Assembly (NCBI GenBank): GCA_026119855.1
Contig: JAOWBW010000382.1
Coordinates: forward strand, 62,001-126,000
From: Campanula takesimana
Taxonomy: Eukaryota > Streptophyta > Magnoliopsida > Asterales > Campanulaceae
Direction: 5' to 3'
DNA length: 64,000 nucleotides
Shown one piece after another: positions 44,809 through 56,149 of this stretch (its first letter is position 1; each line of letters starts with the position of its first letter). The position numbers and the translations under genes are program-made. Under the pieces are notes generated by a model. The model was not told the DNA's origin. It ran no database searches and was given only the letters and a program-made list of their open reading frames with translations.

Positions 44809-45629
44809 TAGGGATGGCAATTTATCCGAACCCGATCCGTTCTGAGGGCGATTCGATCCGTAATTTTCGGGTTCAATTTGCAATTTTATGATCCGTTCGG
44901 ATTTCGGGTCGGATTCAGTTAGCCCCTCCGATCCGATCCGACCCGAAATATGTGTGTTATTCTTTTTTTAATATTTACCCTCCTACTTTCTAACATTTAC
45001 ACTTAAAACCTACCTATATATACCCAAATTAGGGTTGAAGAAGGCAAAAAGAAAAACACACACGCCGCTATTCTCCATTTCTCTCTGCCGCTCCTCGCCA
45101 GTCGCCGTCACAGTCGCCGTCGCAGCTCGCCGCCCCTGTAGTCGTTCTCTCTCTCCTGGTTGTCGAATAGCCCTCGCCGTTCCAGGAGAAGCATCCTCGT
45201 CGCCGACTCGCCGTTCCAGGAGAAGCATCCTCATCGCCGACTCGCCGTTGCCATCGCCCTCTGTTGCCTGCTCCTTAGTCCTTCCCAAGTAACTCTTATC
45301 TCTCCGCTTTAACCTGATTTCAAATCTAGGGCTTCAATTTCAGATTACAAATTCAATCTTGAACCCAAAATTTGAAATTTCAGATTACTTGTTTGTCGAT
45401 TTTTTATTTTTTTGGGGTAATTGGAATAAGAACTTGTAATGGTCATACTGATTGTTATCAAAATGGGGGAGCCGATCGAATCTGGGCACAGGAATGGGGG
45501 AGCCGATCGGATCGGATCGGGGCACGGATCGAATCGTGGATCTTAGGCATTCGGATCGGATTCGGTAAAGCACTTTTATGATTCGGATCAGCCCTGATCC
45601 GACTCGAACCCGACCCGTTGACATCCCTA
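44809..45629. mobile_element. hAT-like non-autonomous element with exon-like insert
   Basis: It begins TAGGGATGGCAA and ends TTGACATCCCTA, flanked by a perfect 8-bp CCTACACC at 44801-44808 and 45630-45637. Subterminal regions repeat GATCCGATCCG/CGGATCGGATC. The central part (about 45010-45300) is GC-rich with a tandem duplication of about 33 bp. It looks like a plant leader/first exon followed by a GTAACT-type donor, but no protein is recognised. Confidence 0.85.
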
Positions 45630-45806
45630 CCTACACCTACAGGTTAAGACATTGTAAAGAAAAGAAATTAAAACAAAAAACACTTTCTCCACACTCCTTT
45701 TGTCTAACTAAATATCACAGTTAAAATGAATATTTATGTTAAAAAAATTGTTACGCCAATGTTTTTCATATAATAAAAAACTACATGTTTGAAGATATAA
45801 TAAAAA

Positions 45807-47397
45807 GACGCTTTGACCAATAAGTCTCTAGGCCAAATAAAAACTACCAATAAGGACAGACATTTTGAAAACCTACCAAAAAGTCCTTAAATTTTTTCCT
45901 GGACCAGAATACCCTTCGCATGAGCGCGCGCTAACCCAGCCCCATCCCCCAACGTCTTTTGCTCCCTCTCCTTCTCTCTTCCTGTTTCTCACTCTTTCTT
46001 TTTTTTTTTCCACCTAAATTTTTAAAATGACATATCTCAAAATCTATAAACTGAAAAAATGATCTGAAACCATTGTTTTAATCGTGTCGACAATACGAAT
46101 CAAACAAGTACACTCAACACATAATTCAAATTTTATAAATAAAAAAATCATTTTTCACTGGTGAAAATTTGAAAAAAAATCATTTTTAATTTCTCAATTA
46201 ATTTCACAATATAAAAAAATAAAATTTTCATTTTTCCCTTGTAAAATCATTTTTCAACTGATTTCTCAGTTGTGTGATTTCACAGTTGTGTCATTTTTTC
46301 ATTTTTAAAAACTGATAAATTCATCTCTCAATTTTTTCACAATCATTATAACAACTGAGACATCCATTTCACAATTGCTCACACATGATTTTGAATATAA
46401 TAAATGAGACATTCATTTAACAGTTATTCATAATTGAATAAAAACTGATAAAATCACCCCTCATTTTTCCCAATTGATGACTCAATTTATCGGTTTAGTT
46501 TTATAATAAATGAGACATTCATTTCTCAATTATTCACATATGAATTTGAGTACAAGAATTGGTACATTCATTTCTCAGTTATCAATTTTTATCTGTTGTT
46601 AATATAATTATAAATGAGATATTCATTTTTAAGTTATTCACACACGAGTTTAATATAAGAACTGGTAAATTTATTTCTCAGTTGTTAACACATGAGTTGA
46701 GTATAACAACTAAGAAATTCATCGCACAGTTTTTACAAAAGATACTCATTTTCAGAACTATGTGTTGTCAAATGCTCTTTAAACAATTGTGAAATAAATT
46801 TATCTCATTTTTTTTATTAAAAATGAGTAATTGTCCAATTGTGAAGAATTAATACTCCTAACCAAAAAAAAAAAAAGATAACAACAAATGTGAGGTTGTA
46901 GTGTTAAATATATAATAGTCTACTAATAGAACAAGTAAGAAGCTTGCATAGTGGTTAGGAGTTTTAGCCAAGACAAAGAGGTTCAAACCCTCCAAAGAGC
47001 AAATAATTTTTATTTATAATACTTGGGGTTGCAGATGGTTGTGGCGGCAGTGGGTGAGGCCCGGCGGCTCGCCGGTGGTGGTGGCTGGAGGTCGGTGGCG
47101 GATGGTGGTGGTGGCCGGTGGCGGTCAGCGGCGGCTCGCCAGTGGTGGTGGCCGGCGGTCGGTGGCGGATGGTGGTGGTGGCCGGCGGGCGGTGGTGGCC
47201 AAATGGAAAGGTGGCAGTTAAAATGGCCAAATGTTAGAGGTGTTGGAGGATTTTATTTGGGCTGGGGGTATTTTTTCCATTTTAAAGGTACGAGGGATTT
47301 ATTGGTAAAATTGATTTGACCCTAAGGTAGAACTTAAAATGTTGTGTTTTTATTGGTAAATACCACATTCCCCCAGGGACTTATTGGTAAAAATCCC
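45807..47397. mobile_element. Mutator-like element, 1.6 kb
   Basis: It is flanked by perfect 9-bp TAATAAAAA (45798-45806 and 47398-47406). The ends share ACCAATAAGTCxCT in inverted orientation. The interior carries a series of AATGAGACATTCATTTCTCA-like repeats (about 46280-46760) and a GGTGGTGGC-type GC-rich minisatellite (about 47023-47215). No transposase is encoded. Proline/glycine-rich open frames come from the simple repeats. Confidence 0.82.
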
Positions 47398-47406
47398 TAA
47401 TAAAAA

Positions 47407-48178
47407 ACTAAATGTTTGAAGATGAGCAAAATTATTCAATCTTTTGTTACATTTTTTTTAAAGCTCAATCTTTTGTTACTTAGTTACCAAACCTATTTTT
47501 TATTCATAACAACCCTTAGATTGAAAAAAAAAAAAAAAATACTCCCTCCATCTCATTGAAATTGAGAATCTTCTTTTTATTTCAACTATCTGACTTAAAA
47601 TTGTAAAAACTTAAATAAAACTTTTAAAATATTTTCTTAATTAATAGGACATACTTGTCATACTCACATCAATTAACCCACTTATTTTTTTCTAACACGT
47701 TAATAATTCTACTTTTCTTTTTAACAACGACTTCAACTGCAATAATAATTGTTTAGAAAAAATAAGTGCACTCCACAAAGGCTGAAGCCTCACCCGAAAT
47801 ATTAATAATAGATCCATTTCTTAACATAGAACAATGACAAATTTGATTTATATCTCGAAACATAGAGATTTTACTCCAAGTAAAACTTGGAAACTGTCTT
47901 GATTCGGCATTTAAAACAATCTTTCATCGGATAATATTTCGCTTTGAGTACTTGACATGGAGAATCTCAGTTGGCAAATAAACGTCCACCAAACATTCAA
48001 AAACCCTCGAAACATCCTTGTGCAGAAAGAATGACATCCTTTTTTTTCTAACTGATGTGCGAGTCGTCATTGAAGATTGAATTGCAATTTCAAGGTACAA
48101 AAACAAACCAACAAACACAGACTTTCAACGACGGGGGAAATCAACATCTATAACAAAGAAGAAAAATTTATTAAACAT

Positions 48179-48218
<40 letters not shown>

Positions 48219-48284
48219 TTTAACTTTTTGCACAGCTTCTTGTTTTATAATAATACGAGCTTAGACAGAGAGAGTAGGCTTTTT
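47407..48284. other. Non-coding stretch
   Basis: Contains a partial Stowaway-like end near 47541 (CTCCCTCCATCTCATTG) and an (AT)n run at about 48179-48216. No gene is supported. Confidence 0.45.
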
Positions 48285-49721
48285 AGAGGGGTCTCCTGTG
48301 CGGCGGTTGCACCGTGCGACGAGAGCCGACCTTCCTTTTTTTTTTTTTTTTTTTCTGCTGATTTTTTTCCCCACCCCCAACCTTTTTTTCCTCCCAACAA
48401 AAGTAACACTTATTATAACGAAATGTAACATTTTTTTTTCAAAATGTACCACAATTTTGCTGCAATAGATTAAAGATAACATAAAGATTGACAACTAAAA
48501 CACTTTTTATAAAGGAATGTAACACTCTTTTTTTCAAATGTAACACTTTTTTTTCCAAATGTAACACTTTTTTTTTAAATGTACCACAATTTTGCTGCAA
48601 TAGATTAAGATAACATAAAGATTGACAACTAAACTAATGTCACACTTTTTATAAAAGAATGTAACACTCTTTTTTTCAAATGTAACACTTTTTTTTTTCA
48701 AAATTAACATAAGATTAACAAACTAAACTAATGTTACATTTTATAAAAAATGAATGTAATATTTTTTTTCCTCAATTGTAACAGATTATATTCTTAAATG
48801 TAACATTATATATGAAAATGTAACAATTTTTTATTGAGAAAGTAACAATTGAAATGCAAACCCGATTATATATATATGAATTTTTATTCTTTTATTAAAG
48901 AAAAAAAAGTACTCCCTCCGTCCCAGAGTAAGAGTCCTACTTTCCATTTTGGTACGTCCCAGAGTAAGAGTCATATTCCTAAAATGGCAAAGAATCTTTA
49001 CTATTCACACAACTCATTATCTCTCCTATTTTACTTTTATACTCACAACACCAAACAATTCACTATTCTCTCCCACTCATTCTCTCTCCTACTTTACTTT
49101 TACACTCACAACATTTACATCACTTCCAATATTTATTAATAAGCGTGCAAATGAGGGGTAGGACTCTTACTCCGGGACGGAGGGAGTAACATTTACTAAA
49201 TAAAAATGTTACATTCATTTATATAAAAAATTATAATCATATATTCACTTTGTTACACTTCAAATATTACTTTTTTTAACCACAAAAACTATCAAAACAA
49301 TTTGTTTATTTTTTTGTAAAATTGCTGTTACATTTGACTGTAAAAGTGTTAATTTTTGAATATGAAATTGTTACTTTTATTAGAACAGAGTGTTACATCT
49401 CAACTGACAAGCAACTCAAACTTTTTGTGTGTAATAAAATATGTTTTTTTTTAAATCAAACCATATCATGACCTATGTAGTTTTACTCGGCTTGTCGAGA
49501 CGAACACAACGGTATTTTTAATTTTTTTTAATGAGCTATAAATCTCAAGATAAAGCATTTTAAAGTTATTGGATTTTTTTGAAGGAAGACACGTGTCGCG
49601 ATCTGAAAGAGTGAGAGCTGGATCCAATGGTCGGCTGTAGCGCAGCAAGTGGCTGCGAGAAGCAGCGGAACAATCCAAGGGGTGCCGCACCATGTGTGGC
49701 GGATGCATATGAGATTTTGTC
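48285..49721 (-). mobile_element. Mutator-like non-autonomous element, copy 2 (inverted), with nested MITE
   Basis: Reverse-complement relative of 6542-7571. GGTCTCCTGTGC near the left end and ATGCATATGAGATTTTGTC at the right correspond to the two ends of copy 1, and the interior has the same TGTTACATTT-rich sequence. A Stowaway-like MITE (48912-49186) is nested in it. No clean 9-bp duplication remains, so the ends may be altered. Confidence 0.78.
48912..49186. repeat. Stowaway-like MITE nested in the Mutator-like element
   Basis: CTCCCTCCGTCCCAGAGTAA to TTACTCCGGGACGGAGGGAG, flanked by TA. The inverted ends are very well conserved, so it is likely young. Confidence 0.85.
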
Positions 49722-49767
49722 TTTATGATATTACATCCTAACAACTCTCCTCTCAAATTTTGCTTCT

Positions 49768-50470
49768 GAAGAGTATAAAAATACTCTATTATATTTTAAT
49801 CTTTGTGATTCTGATTTTAGTGTATATCTTTGTGAATATTTTATTTAATTAATGTATATATTTAGAGTTTATTTATTTTAGGAATTAGTTGTAATTATTT
49901 AGGAATAGTTTATTTTAGGATAATTATTATTATTTTGATTTACTTGACTAACCTACTAATGTTTATCTTCCTTTGCAAGTATTTTGTATTTTAGGTGTTT
50001 TATTTTAGGAAGACTCTCATATGGAAAGAAGGATTTCTTAGAGTGTAAGGAGCGGCCAAGCCTTGTATAAATACAAGCCGACTCCTTCATTGACTTAGAC
50101 GAATTTACAGAGTATTTTAAGAGAGTCTTTTGTTTTTTCTTGAGGTTCTTGTTCATCAAGAACTCAAGTATTTTTATGTTTAGTCTATTCAAGATAGAAT
50201 AGGTTTTGATCTTTTAATTGTTTTTTGTTTCTTTCATCCTTTTGTACTCTGAAAGAGTTTTAGTAATGAAAGTTTTCCAGCAAGGTATTTCTTGCTGAAG
50301 TGTTTAATCAGTTTTAATTTCCGCTGCGTTTGTTTCTGTGTTTCTGAGTTTCTGGTCGTCGCCAACTGACAAGACAACTGTCTGAACAACTGTTAGCACG
50401 TTTGAATACACAGTTGGTCACACAGTTGGTCGGTTCCCAGAAAACAGTCCTAGCCGCTTAATTTCTTTCA
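49768..50470 (+). repeat. 5' LTR of copia copy B
   Basis: TATA box (TATAAATA) at 50066-50073. The first bases form a GAGTAT...ATACTC palindrome. The end of the LTR carries several ACAACTG/CAACTGACA words. Confidence 0.92.
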
Positions 50471-50486
50471 ATTGGAACCAGAGCCT
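50471..50486 (+). other. Primer-binding site of copia copy B
   Basis: ATTGGAACCAGAGCCT directly follows the LTR. It is close to the usual initiator-Met site (TGGTATCAGAGCC) with two changed positions. Confidence 0.7.
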
Positions 50487-50526
50487 GGTCTCGACATACT
50501 GAGATCGATCTTTGAAAGTGGCCATT

Positions 50527-53064
50527 ATGGACTGTGAACAAAACAAGTTTTTGGTTTTAATGATTGTGTTTGAAAATCTTAAAATGAAAGAATATGAAAC
50601 CATCAAAGATTTTTCTTCTAAATTGGTAAATATTGCAAATGAGTTATATGTGTTAGGGGAATCAATCTCTAATGCTAGACTCGTACGCAAAATATTCAGA
50701 TCCCTTCCAGAAAGATTAAACATGATAATCTCTTTGGTAGAGGAATTTTATGATGTCGAGACTCTAAGTTTTGACCAACTTATTGGAGTCTTAACCATTT
50801 ATGAATTAACCCCAGGTGTGAAAAATCATTTTTCTTCTGAAAACAAAAGATCTATTGAGTCCGTTCAATGTAGAGCGTGTTTAGGATTCGGACACTATGC
50901 CAATGAGTGTGCTAACACACTCAAAAAGAGAGAGATGAGTTTTTCTGCAACCATAAGTGATTCAGATGATGACGATCAGACAGCAAACTTGTCATTTTTA
51001 CGATCATCACAATCCTCCCTTTCTGACGGCGAATCTGACAGTGAATCTGACAGTAAAGATGAACAGTCAACTGTCAGCACAGTTGTCAGCTCAAATGGTA
51101 CTAATGTGTATACCTGTCTTAACTCCACTTCTGCAGGTGAATCTGAAGAATCCTCACAGGAAGAAGAGGATAGTGCCACGTATGAGGACCTCCACAATAC
51201 ATACGTTGAGTTGTTTGCAGAATGGTCCAAACGAATGGATCAACTCAAGGAGTTCAAGAAGGTAAATGAAAAACTCACCTCTGAAAATCTGAAATTAAAG
51301 GCTGAGAATGAGAGGTTGTCGAGTGAAAGTGATACTCAAAAGGACTCCATAGCTAGGTTAGAAGTCATGCTTACCAAAAAGGACAATGAGTGTGAAAAGT
51401 ATAAAAGCAATCTTGAAAAAGACACTAACACACTCAATAAACTTAACAATGGCAAGGCTAAATTGGAAGAGGTTCTGAACATGGGGAACCAAGGAAAATC
51501 AGGTTTAGGCTATGGAGATCCAGTGTTTGTTAAGGAAGGTGAGGGCACTTCGAAAAACAATGAGAGATTTAATGCTAATCACGTGTCTCCTCACAAAAAC
51601 AAAAGAAATAGAAAAAGGAGATACGTGTGTCACCATTGCTTTGCCCCTGGACATATACGTCCATTTTGCTACAAGTTGAAACAGGAACTTGGCTTGGAGA
51701 AGAACAGCGGCCACTTGACAAGACAACTGTGGGAACAATCTAACAGTCAGTTGCCCAGTCAAGTGCCCAGTCAACAGCAGCAGGTAAGAAAGGCCTGGGT
51801 AAAGAAAGACACTCAGCAATGCAAAGTGGCTCTTACCTCCTTCAAGAGTAGTGTGGAAGAAGGATGGTACTTCGACAGTGGCTGTTCTCGCCATATGACT
51901 GGTGCGCGTGAGCATCTCATAGACTATGAAGCCTTTAAAGGTGGAAAAGTCAATTTTGGTGGAGGTGCTCAAGGTGAGGTAATTGGCAAAGGTACTCTGA
52001 ATGTTGATGGTTTGCCTAACGTGCATAATGTCTTGCATGTTGATGGGTTAAAGGCAAACCTAATTAGCATAAGCCAATTGTGTGATAATGATCTACATGT
52101 CAAGTTTGATAAGAAGATATGTGATGTCTTCGATGATTCAAACAGATGTGTTTTGAAAGGCGTAAGATCCTCTGATCATTGTTACAAGTTGGTTGAAAAT
52201 CATTCATGTTTTAACTCAATTTTTGATAATGCTCCTGATCTTATTGTCAATTGTGTTGAGGATGATGTTTCAGGTTGCACTTGGAAGCATGAAAGGATTA
52301 ATGATGAATCTGAACCTAAATCCATGACAGAATCTGCAGATGCACCAACTGTGAGGACAACTGACAGTCAAGATGAACAGTCAACTGCCATGTCAGATGG
52401 TCAGACAGCAGCAGATTCTGGTTCAGATTCTGAAATCTTGGAAGATCAGGTAAGCAGAGGCAATGATGATGCTGCAAGCATACAAGGAGATCATCTAACT
52501 TCCCAGGTCATTGGGGGAGTGGATGAAGGAATGAAAACAAGAGGAAAACTAATAAATTACCAGGATTTAGCCGGTTTGGTATGCATGAAATCCGCGTACC
52601 ATCAGGTAAGCTCTTGTTGTTTTGTTGCTAAGTTTAAGCATGATAGTGTGTCAGAAACCTTAAATGGTAATAATTGGATCAATGACATGCAAGAGAAAGT
52701 GGTAAAATTTGAAAGCAAAGATGTTAGGTTCTTGGTTCATAGGCCATCTAATGCTGAATGTATGGGAGATGTTACTTGTTGTACTCAATTGTTGAGAATG
52801 AACGAAATAATCAAAGATTATGGTCTTAAAAGTGAAATCTTGACTGTATTTTGTGATAACTTAAGTTCTCAGAATTTTGCCAAGAATCCGGTACAACATT
52901 CCCGAACAAAGCACATAGATATTAGGCATCATTTTATTAGAGATCTCGTTGAACAAAAAATCATTACTCTTGAACATGTAAGCACAACGGATCAAATTGC
53001 TGATATCTTTACCAAGGCTTTGGATTTCGAGAGATTTTCTCTCGGATTGTGTGTTACCAGTTGA
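50527..53064 (+). CDS. Deleted copia polyprotein: partial gag, zinc knuckle, protease, RNase H tail
   Basis: 845 codons from ATG 50527. Parts in order: C-terminal portion of a UBN2-type gag domain (about residues 20-105); a first Cys/His segment (CRACLGFGHYANEC, a zinc knuckle); acidic Ser/Asp-rich and coiled-coil sections; a second knuckle (CHHCFAPGHIRPFC); the protease start with DSGCSRHM; an acidic linker; the opening of the reverse transcriptase (NNWINDMQEKVVKFE); and RNase H (VFCDN, KHIDIRHHFIRD, ADIFTKALDF). Integrase and the catalytic reverse transcriptase are missing, joined without loss of frame. The open frame, unlike copy A, suggests recent derivation or selection on the gag part. 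Whether it makes a protein is unknown. Confidence 0.85.
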   Translation: MDCEQNKFLVLMIVFENLKMKEYETIKDFSSKLVNIANELYVLGESISNARLVRKIFRSLPERLNMIISLVEEFYDVETLSFDQLIGVLTIYELTPGVKNHFSSENKRSIESVQCRACLGFGHYANECANTLKKREMSFSATISDSDDDDQTANLSFLRSSQSSLSDGESDSESDSKDEQSTVSTVVSSNGTNVYTCLNSTSAGESEESSQEEEDSATYEDLHNTYVELFAEWSKRMDQLKEFKKVNEKLTSENLKLKAENERLSSESDTQKDSIARLEVMLTKKDNECEKYKSNLEKDTNTLNKLNNGKAKLEEVLNMGNQGKSGLGYGDPVFVKEGEGTSKNNERFNANHVSPHKNKRNRKRRYVCHHCFAPGHIRPFCYKLKQELGLEKNSGHLTRQLWEQSNSQLPSQVPSQQQQVRKAWVKKDTQQCKVALTSFKSSVEEGWYFDSGCSRHMTGAREHLIDYEAFKGGKVNFGGGAQGEVIGKGTLNVDGLPNVHNVLHVDGLKANLISISQLCDNDLHVKFDKKICDVFDDSNRCVLKGVRSSDHCYKLVENHSCFNSIFDNAPDLIVNCVEDDVSGCTWKHERINDESEPKSMTESADAPTVRTTDSQDEQSTAMSDGQTAADSGSDSEILEDQVSRGNDDAASIQGDHLTSQVIGGVDEGMKTRGKLINYQDLAGLVCMKSAYHQVSSCCFVAKFKHDSVSETLNGNNWINDMQEKVVKFESKDVRFLVHRPSNAECMGDVTCCTQLLRMNEIIKDYGLKSEILTVFCDNLSSQNFAKNPVQHSRTKHIDIRHHFIRDLVEQKIITLEHVSTTDQIADIFTKALDFERFSLGLCVTS

Positions 53065-54601
53065 CTGCACAAGTGTGCAGACAACTGACTGCATAACTGT
53101 ATAATTGTATATTACAGTCACAAACAAAAAAAAAAAAAAAAAAAAAAAAACTGCATTCATTACTTGCACGATTGTCTCTTGTGATCACTTGGTCTTCTTT
53201 AGTTCCTTGACTCCGAGTTTTGACCCTTGAATGTGAGACCCTTCTTGACTTGATAATAAAATTATCTTGTTAATTCCTTCGTGTTGTTTATCATGGAGTG
53301 GGCATCAAATCTAAGCTTGCGGGAAGAACAAGCTGCCTCCAATCTTTGCAGTTACTACTCATTTAGGCAAAAAGCTGAAGTGTTTTCATACATAACTTGA
53401 GATCAAGGGTAACACTGTATTGTGAGAGTGAATAGCTCTTCCCGTAACAGATTCATTGGAGATATGCCTTTAAAAAGGGGGTGTTCTAAAAGCTACATGA
53501 TTGAAGGTGTAATCTCATTGAATTCTTGTGAGTTGAGACCGAGTCATAAACGGAGTTGACCATTCTATGTCACACCAAAATTGAGACAATCTTCACTTGT
53601 GTGTTTAGGCATAATTTTTCTAAGCTTTTTTTCTCCCTTGGTATTTCCATCAGCAAATTGAACTGTTTTTCTTCTTGTTACAGATTTAATGCTTTCATAT
53701 GATTAACGATAATCTAATGGCGTGATGTTCAAGTTTTATTGTGTAGTTGGTGGAATTTATGGTACATTGTGGATAAATGGATTCAGTTGAAGTTGGCAAG
53801 TTCTAATTCTAGTACGGACAATTTATCACAAAACATGGAAAAAGTTTGAATTTTAAAATCAAAATCCTTGTATGTTTTGGAATTCAAATGGGTACTTCAA
53901 TGTTTCTCGGTTCTCCCTACTCCTTGGCCCACTCGAGTTCTTAGGAAGAATCACTGTCCTCCCTTGATATTTCCTCCTTGTCGAATCTGGTTGTGAATTA
54001 TGATTTAGTATATCTTCTTCCTCATGCTTTCTAGCTTCATTTCTCTCATCTTATTTTGTTCCTATTCTGCAAATGCTCTCTTTCTAACATTTTTGCAGAT
54101 AAATCCGAGAATTCTGGAGAAACTCTAAGTGATTATGTGTGACACAAAATGATTGTTTGCCACTGCTCTGATCAAGCTCTGGTATTTTTGTTGTTAAGCA
54201 TCCAGCTGGTGCTAAGCAACTTGTTCGTGCAACTGTGCGGACAACTGGACAGTCAACTGTACAGTCAATTGTACAGTCAACTGGTAAGTCATCTGGTAAT
54301 TCTGCAGAACTCTCTGGTCTGTTATGGTTTGATGCGATGTGAGTTGAGATTTATGATGCTCTTAGAGGTTTTTGGGTTGGGGAGATTCAAACTTAGGGGG
54401 AGTGGAAGATATTCATTTTTTTCGTTCGTTGAGTTTGTTGGTTCTTCTCAAAAAGGGGGAGAAAGGTGTGGTCGTCATATTCAGGGGGAGAAGGATGTAT
54501 TCTAAAAGTTATATTTAAGGGGAGTAGTATCCAATGTCAAATTCAGGGGGAGATTATTGTTTTTGAATGTTTTGATCAGAACCACAAAGATAGGGGGAGA
54601 T
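53065..54601 (+). other. 3' non-coding region of copia copy B with polypurine series
   Basis: Aligns throughout with 3525-5048. It has a long poly-A near 53123-53150 and CAGTCAACTG twice at 54250-54282. G-run tracts occur from about 54396, the last (AGGGGGAGAT) abutting the 3' LTR at 54602. It contains no gene. Confidence 0.75.
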
Positions 54602-55305
54602 TGAAGAGTATAAAAATACTCTATTATATTTTAATCTTTGTGATTCTGATTTTAGTGTATATCTTTGTGAATATTTTATTTAATTAATGTATATATTTAG
54701 AGTTTATTTATTTTAGGAATTAGTTGTAATTATTTAGGAATAGTTTATTTTAGGATAATTATTATTATTTTGATTTACTTGACTAACCTATTAATGTTTA
54801 TCTTCCTTTGCAAGTATTTTGTATTTTAGGTGTTTTATTTTAGGAAGACTCTCATATGGAAAGAAGGATTTCTTGGAGTGTAAGGAGCGGCCAAGCCTTG
54901 TATAAATACAAGCCGACTCCTTCATTGACTTAGACGAATTTACAGAGTATTTTAAGAGAGTCTTTTGTTTTTTCTTGAGGTTCTTGTTCATCAAGAACTC
55001 AAGTATTTTTATGTTTAGTCTATTCAAGATAGAATAGGTTTTTGATCTTTTAATTGTTTTTTGTTTCTTTCATCCTTTTGTACTCTGAAAGAGTTTTAGT
55101 AATGAAGTTTTCCAGCAAGGTATTTCTTGCTGAAGTGTTTAATCAGTTTTAATTTCCGCTGCGTTTGTTTCTGTGTTTCTGAGTTTCTGGTCGTCGCCAA
55201 CTGACAAGACAACTGTCTGAACAACTGTTAGCACGTTTGAATACACAGTTGGTCACACAGTTGGTCGGTTCCCAGAAAACAGTCATAGCCGGTTAATTTC
55301 TTTCA
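54602..55305 (+). repeat. 3' LTR of copia copy B
   Basis: 704-bp near-identical repeat of 49768-50470, with its TATA box at 54901-54908, followed by the GCTTC duplication. Confidence 0.92.
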
Positions 55306-55310
55306 GCTTC

Positions 55311-55676
55311 CATAAGGACAAATGACCAGAGAATTAAATTAAGTTGAACCTAACACAACTCTAATATTCCACATCTTAGAAAGAAAAAAAATGCCACATT
55401 TTCCACATGAGAAAAATCAATTTGGAACTACTTGTGCTGATTAAATACGACTCATTATTGATGCATGCAATTATGGCCCATAATTTCACACGAACCATTA
55501 TCATAATCGTGTGGCCAAAACAATTGGTGGCCATTTGTCACTGCCATTATAACAAGATCCCCACCATCCATCACGTAGGTGAAACATCCCCGCTGTGCTG
55601 TCTATGAAGTGGCACCAATAATTATCTGACATCTAACATGACAACCCTAACTGAACTTAACAGAGATACCTGTACT

Positions 55677-55677
<1 letters not shown>
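55311..55677. other. Non-coding stretch
   Basis: No gene or repeat recognised between the copia element and the SINE. Confidence 0.35.
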
Positions 55678-55712
<35 letters not shown>

Positions 55713-55935
55713 ATGGTGCTTACGCCCCAATAATTTTAGGGTCTATGAACCACCCTTTCAGATCCATAAACAGGTAAAGCTATGTCTGATCTCAGTCGTC
55801 AAGTTGGTAAGTGGCTCCAAAGGGAATATCCAGCATGACTTACACCACTTCTCTCCAAGCTGCTCCTCCCACTACTCGAACGCAGAACCTGTCTTACCAT
55901 CACTCACCTATTTACCGCTGAGCTGCCCCGTGGTA
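55678..55935 (-). mobile_element. SINE (tRNA-derived), minus strand
   Basis: Read on the minus strand it starts near CACGGGGCAGCTCAGCGG, which has a box-A-like segment. It continues to GGTTCTGCGTTCGAGTAG, which has a box-B-like GTTCGA, and ends in a run of about 30 A (plus-strand T run 55680-55709). Length near 255 bp and layout fit a plant SINE. No clear target duplication was found. Confidence 0.65.
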
Positions 55936-56149
55936 GAAGAAGAGGGGTGGTTGGTTCACTTTTGTTTTTCTTGTGATTTACAGTAGGTTATAAATTTTGT
56001 TTTTCTTGTGATTTACAGCAGGTTGGGCCAAGCCCAACAACTGCAGCGGTGCCAAAGCTTTTGGGCGAGCTCAGCCCCGACCCATTTACAACTCCCCTTG
56101 TATAGCAAGCCTAGTTTCCTCTCACATGAAAATCACTTCAAGTAATATA

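Larger units (their letters stand above)
49768..55305 (+). mobile_element. Complete non-autonomous copia element, copy B
   Basis: LTRs of 703 and 704 bp (TGAAGAGTATAAAA to TTTCTTTCA) enclose 4.13 kb. A perfect GCTTC duplication lies at 49763-49767 and 55306-55310. The LTRs differ by about four substitutions and two single-base indels, so the insertion is recent. The interior has a primer-binding site, one long open frame lacking integrase and most of reverse transcriptase, a 1.5-kb non-coding 3' region and a polypurine series. It must have been copied by enzymes supplied in trans. Confidence 0.92.

Noticed and set aside
45010..45292. Two opposite frames in the hAT-like element
   Set aside because: No recognisable protein; at most a captured exon fragment, reported as a finding rather than a gene.
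47023..47319. Gly/Trp/Arg-rich and Pro/His-rich frames near 47 kb
   Set aside because: Products of the GGTGGTGGC simple repeat in a Mutator-like element.
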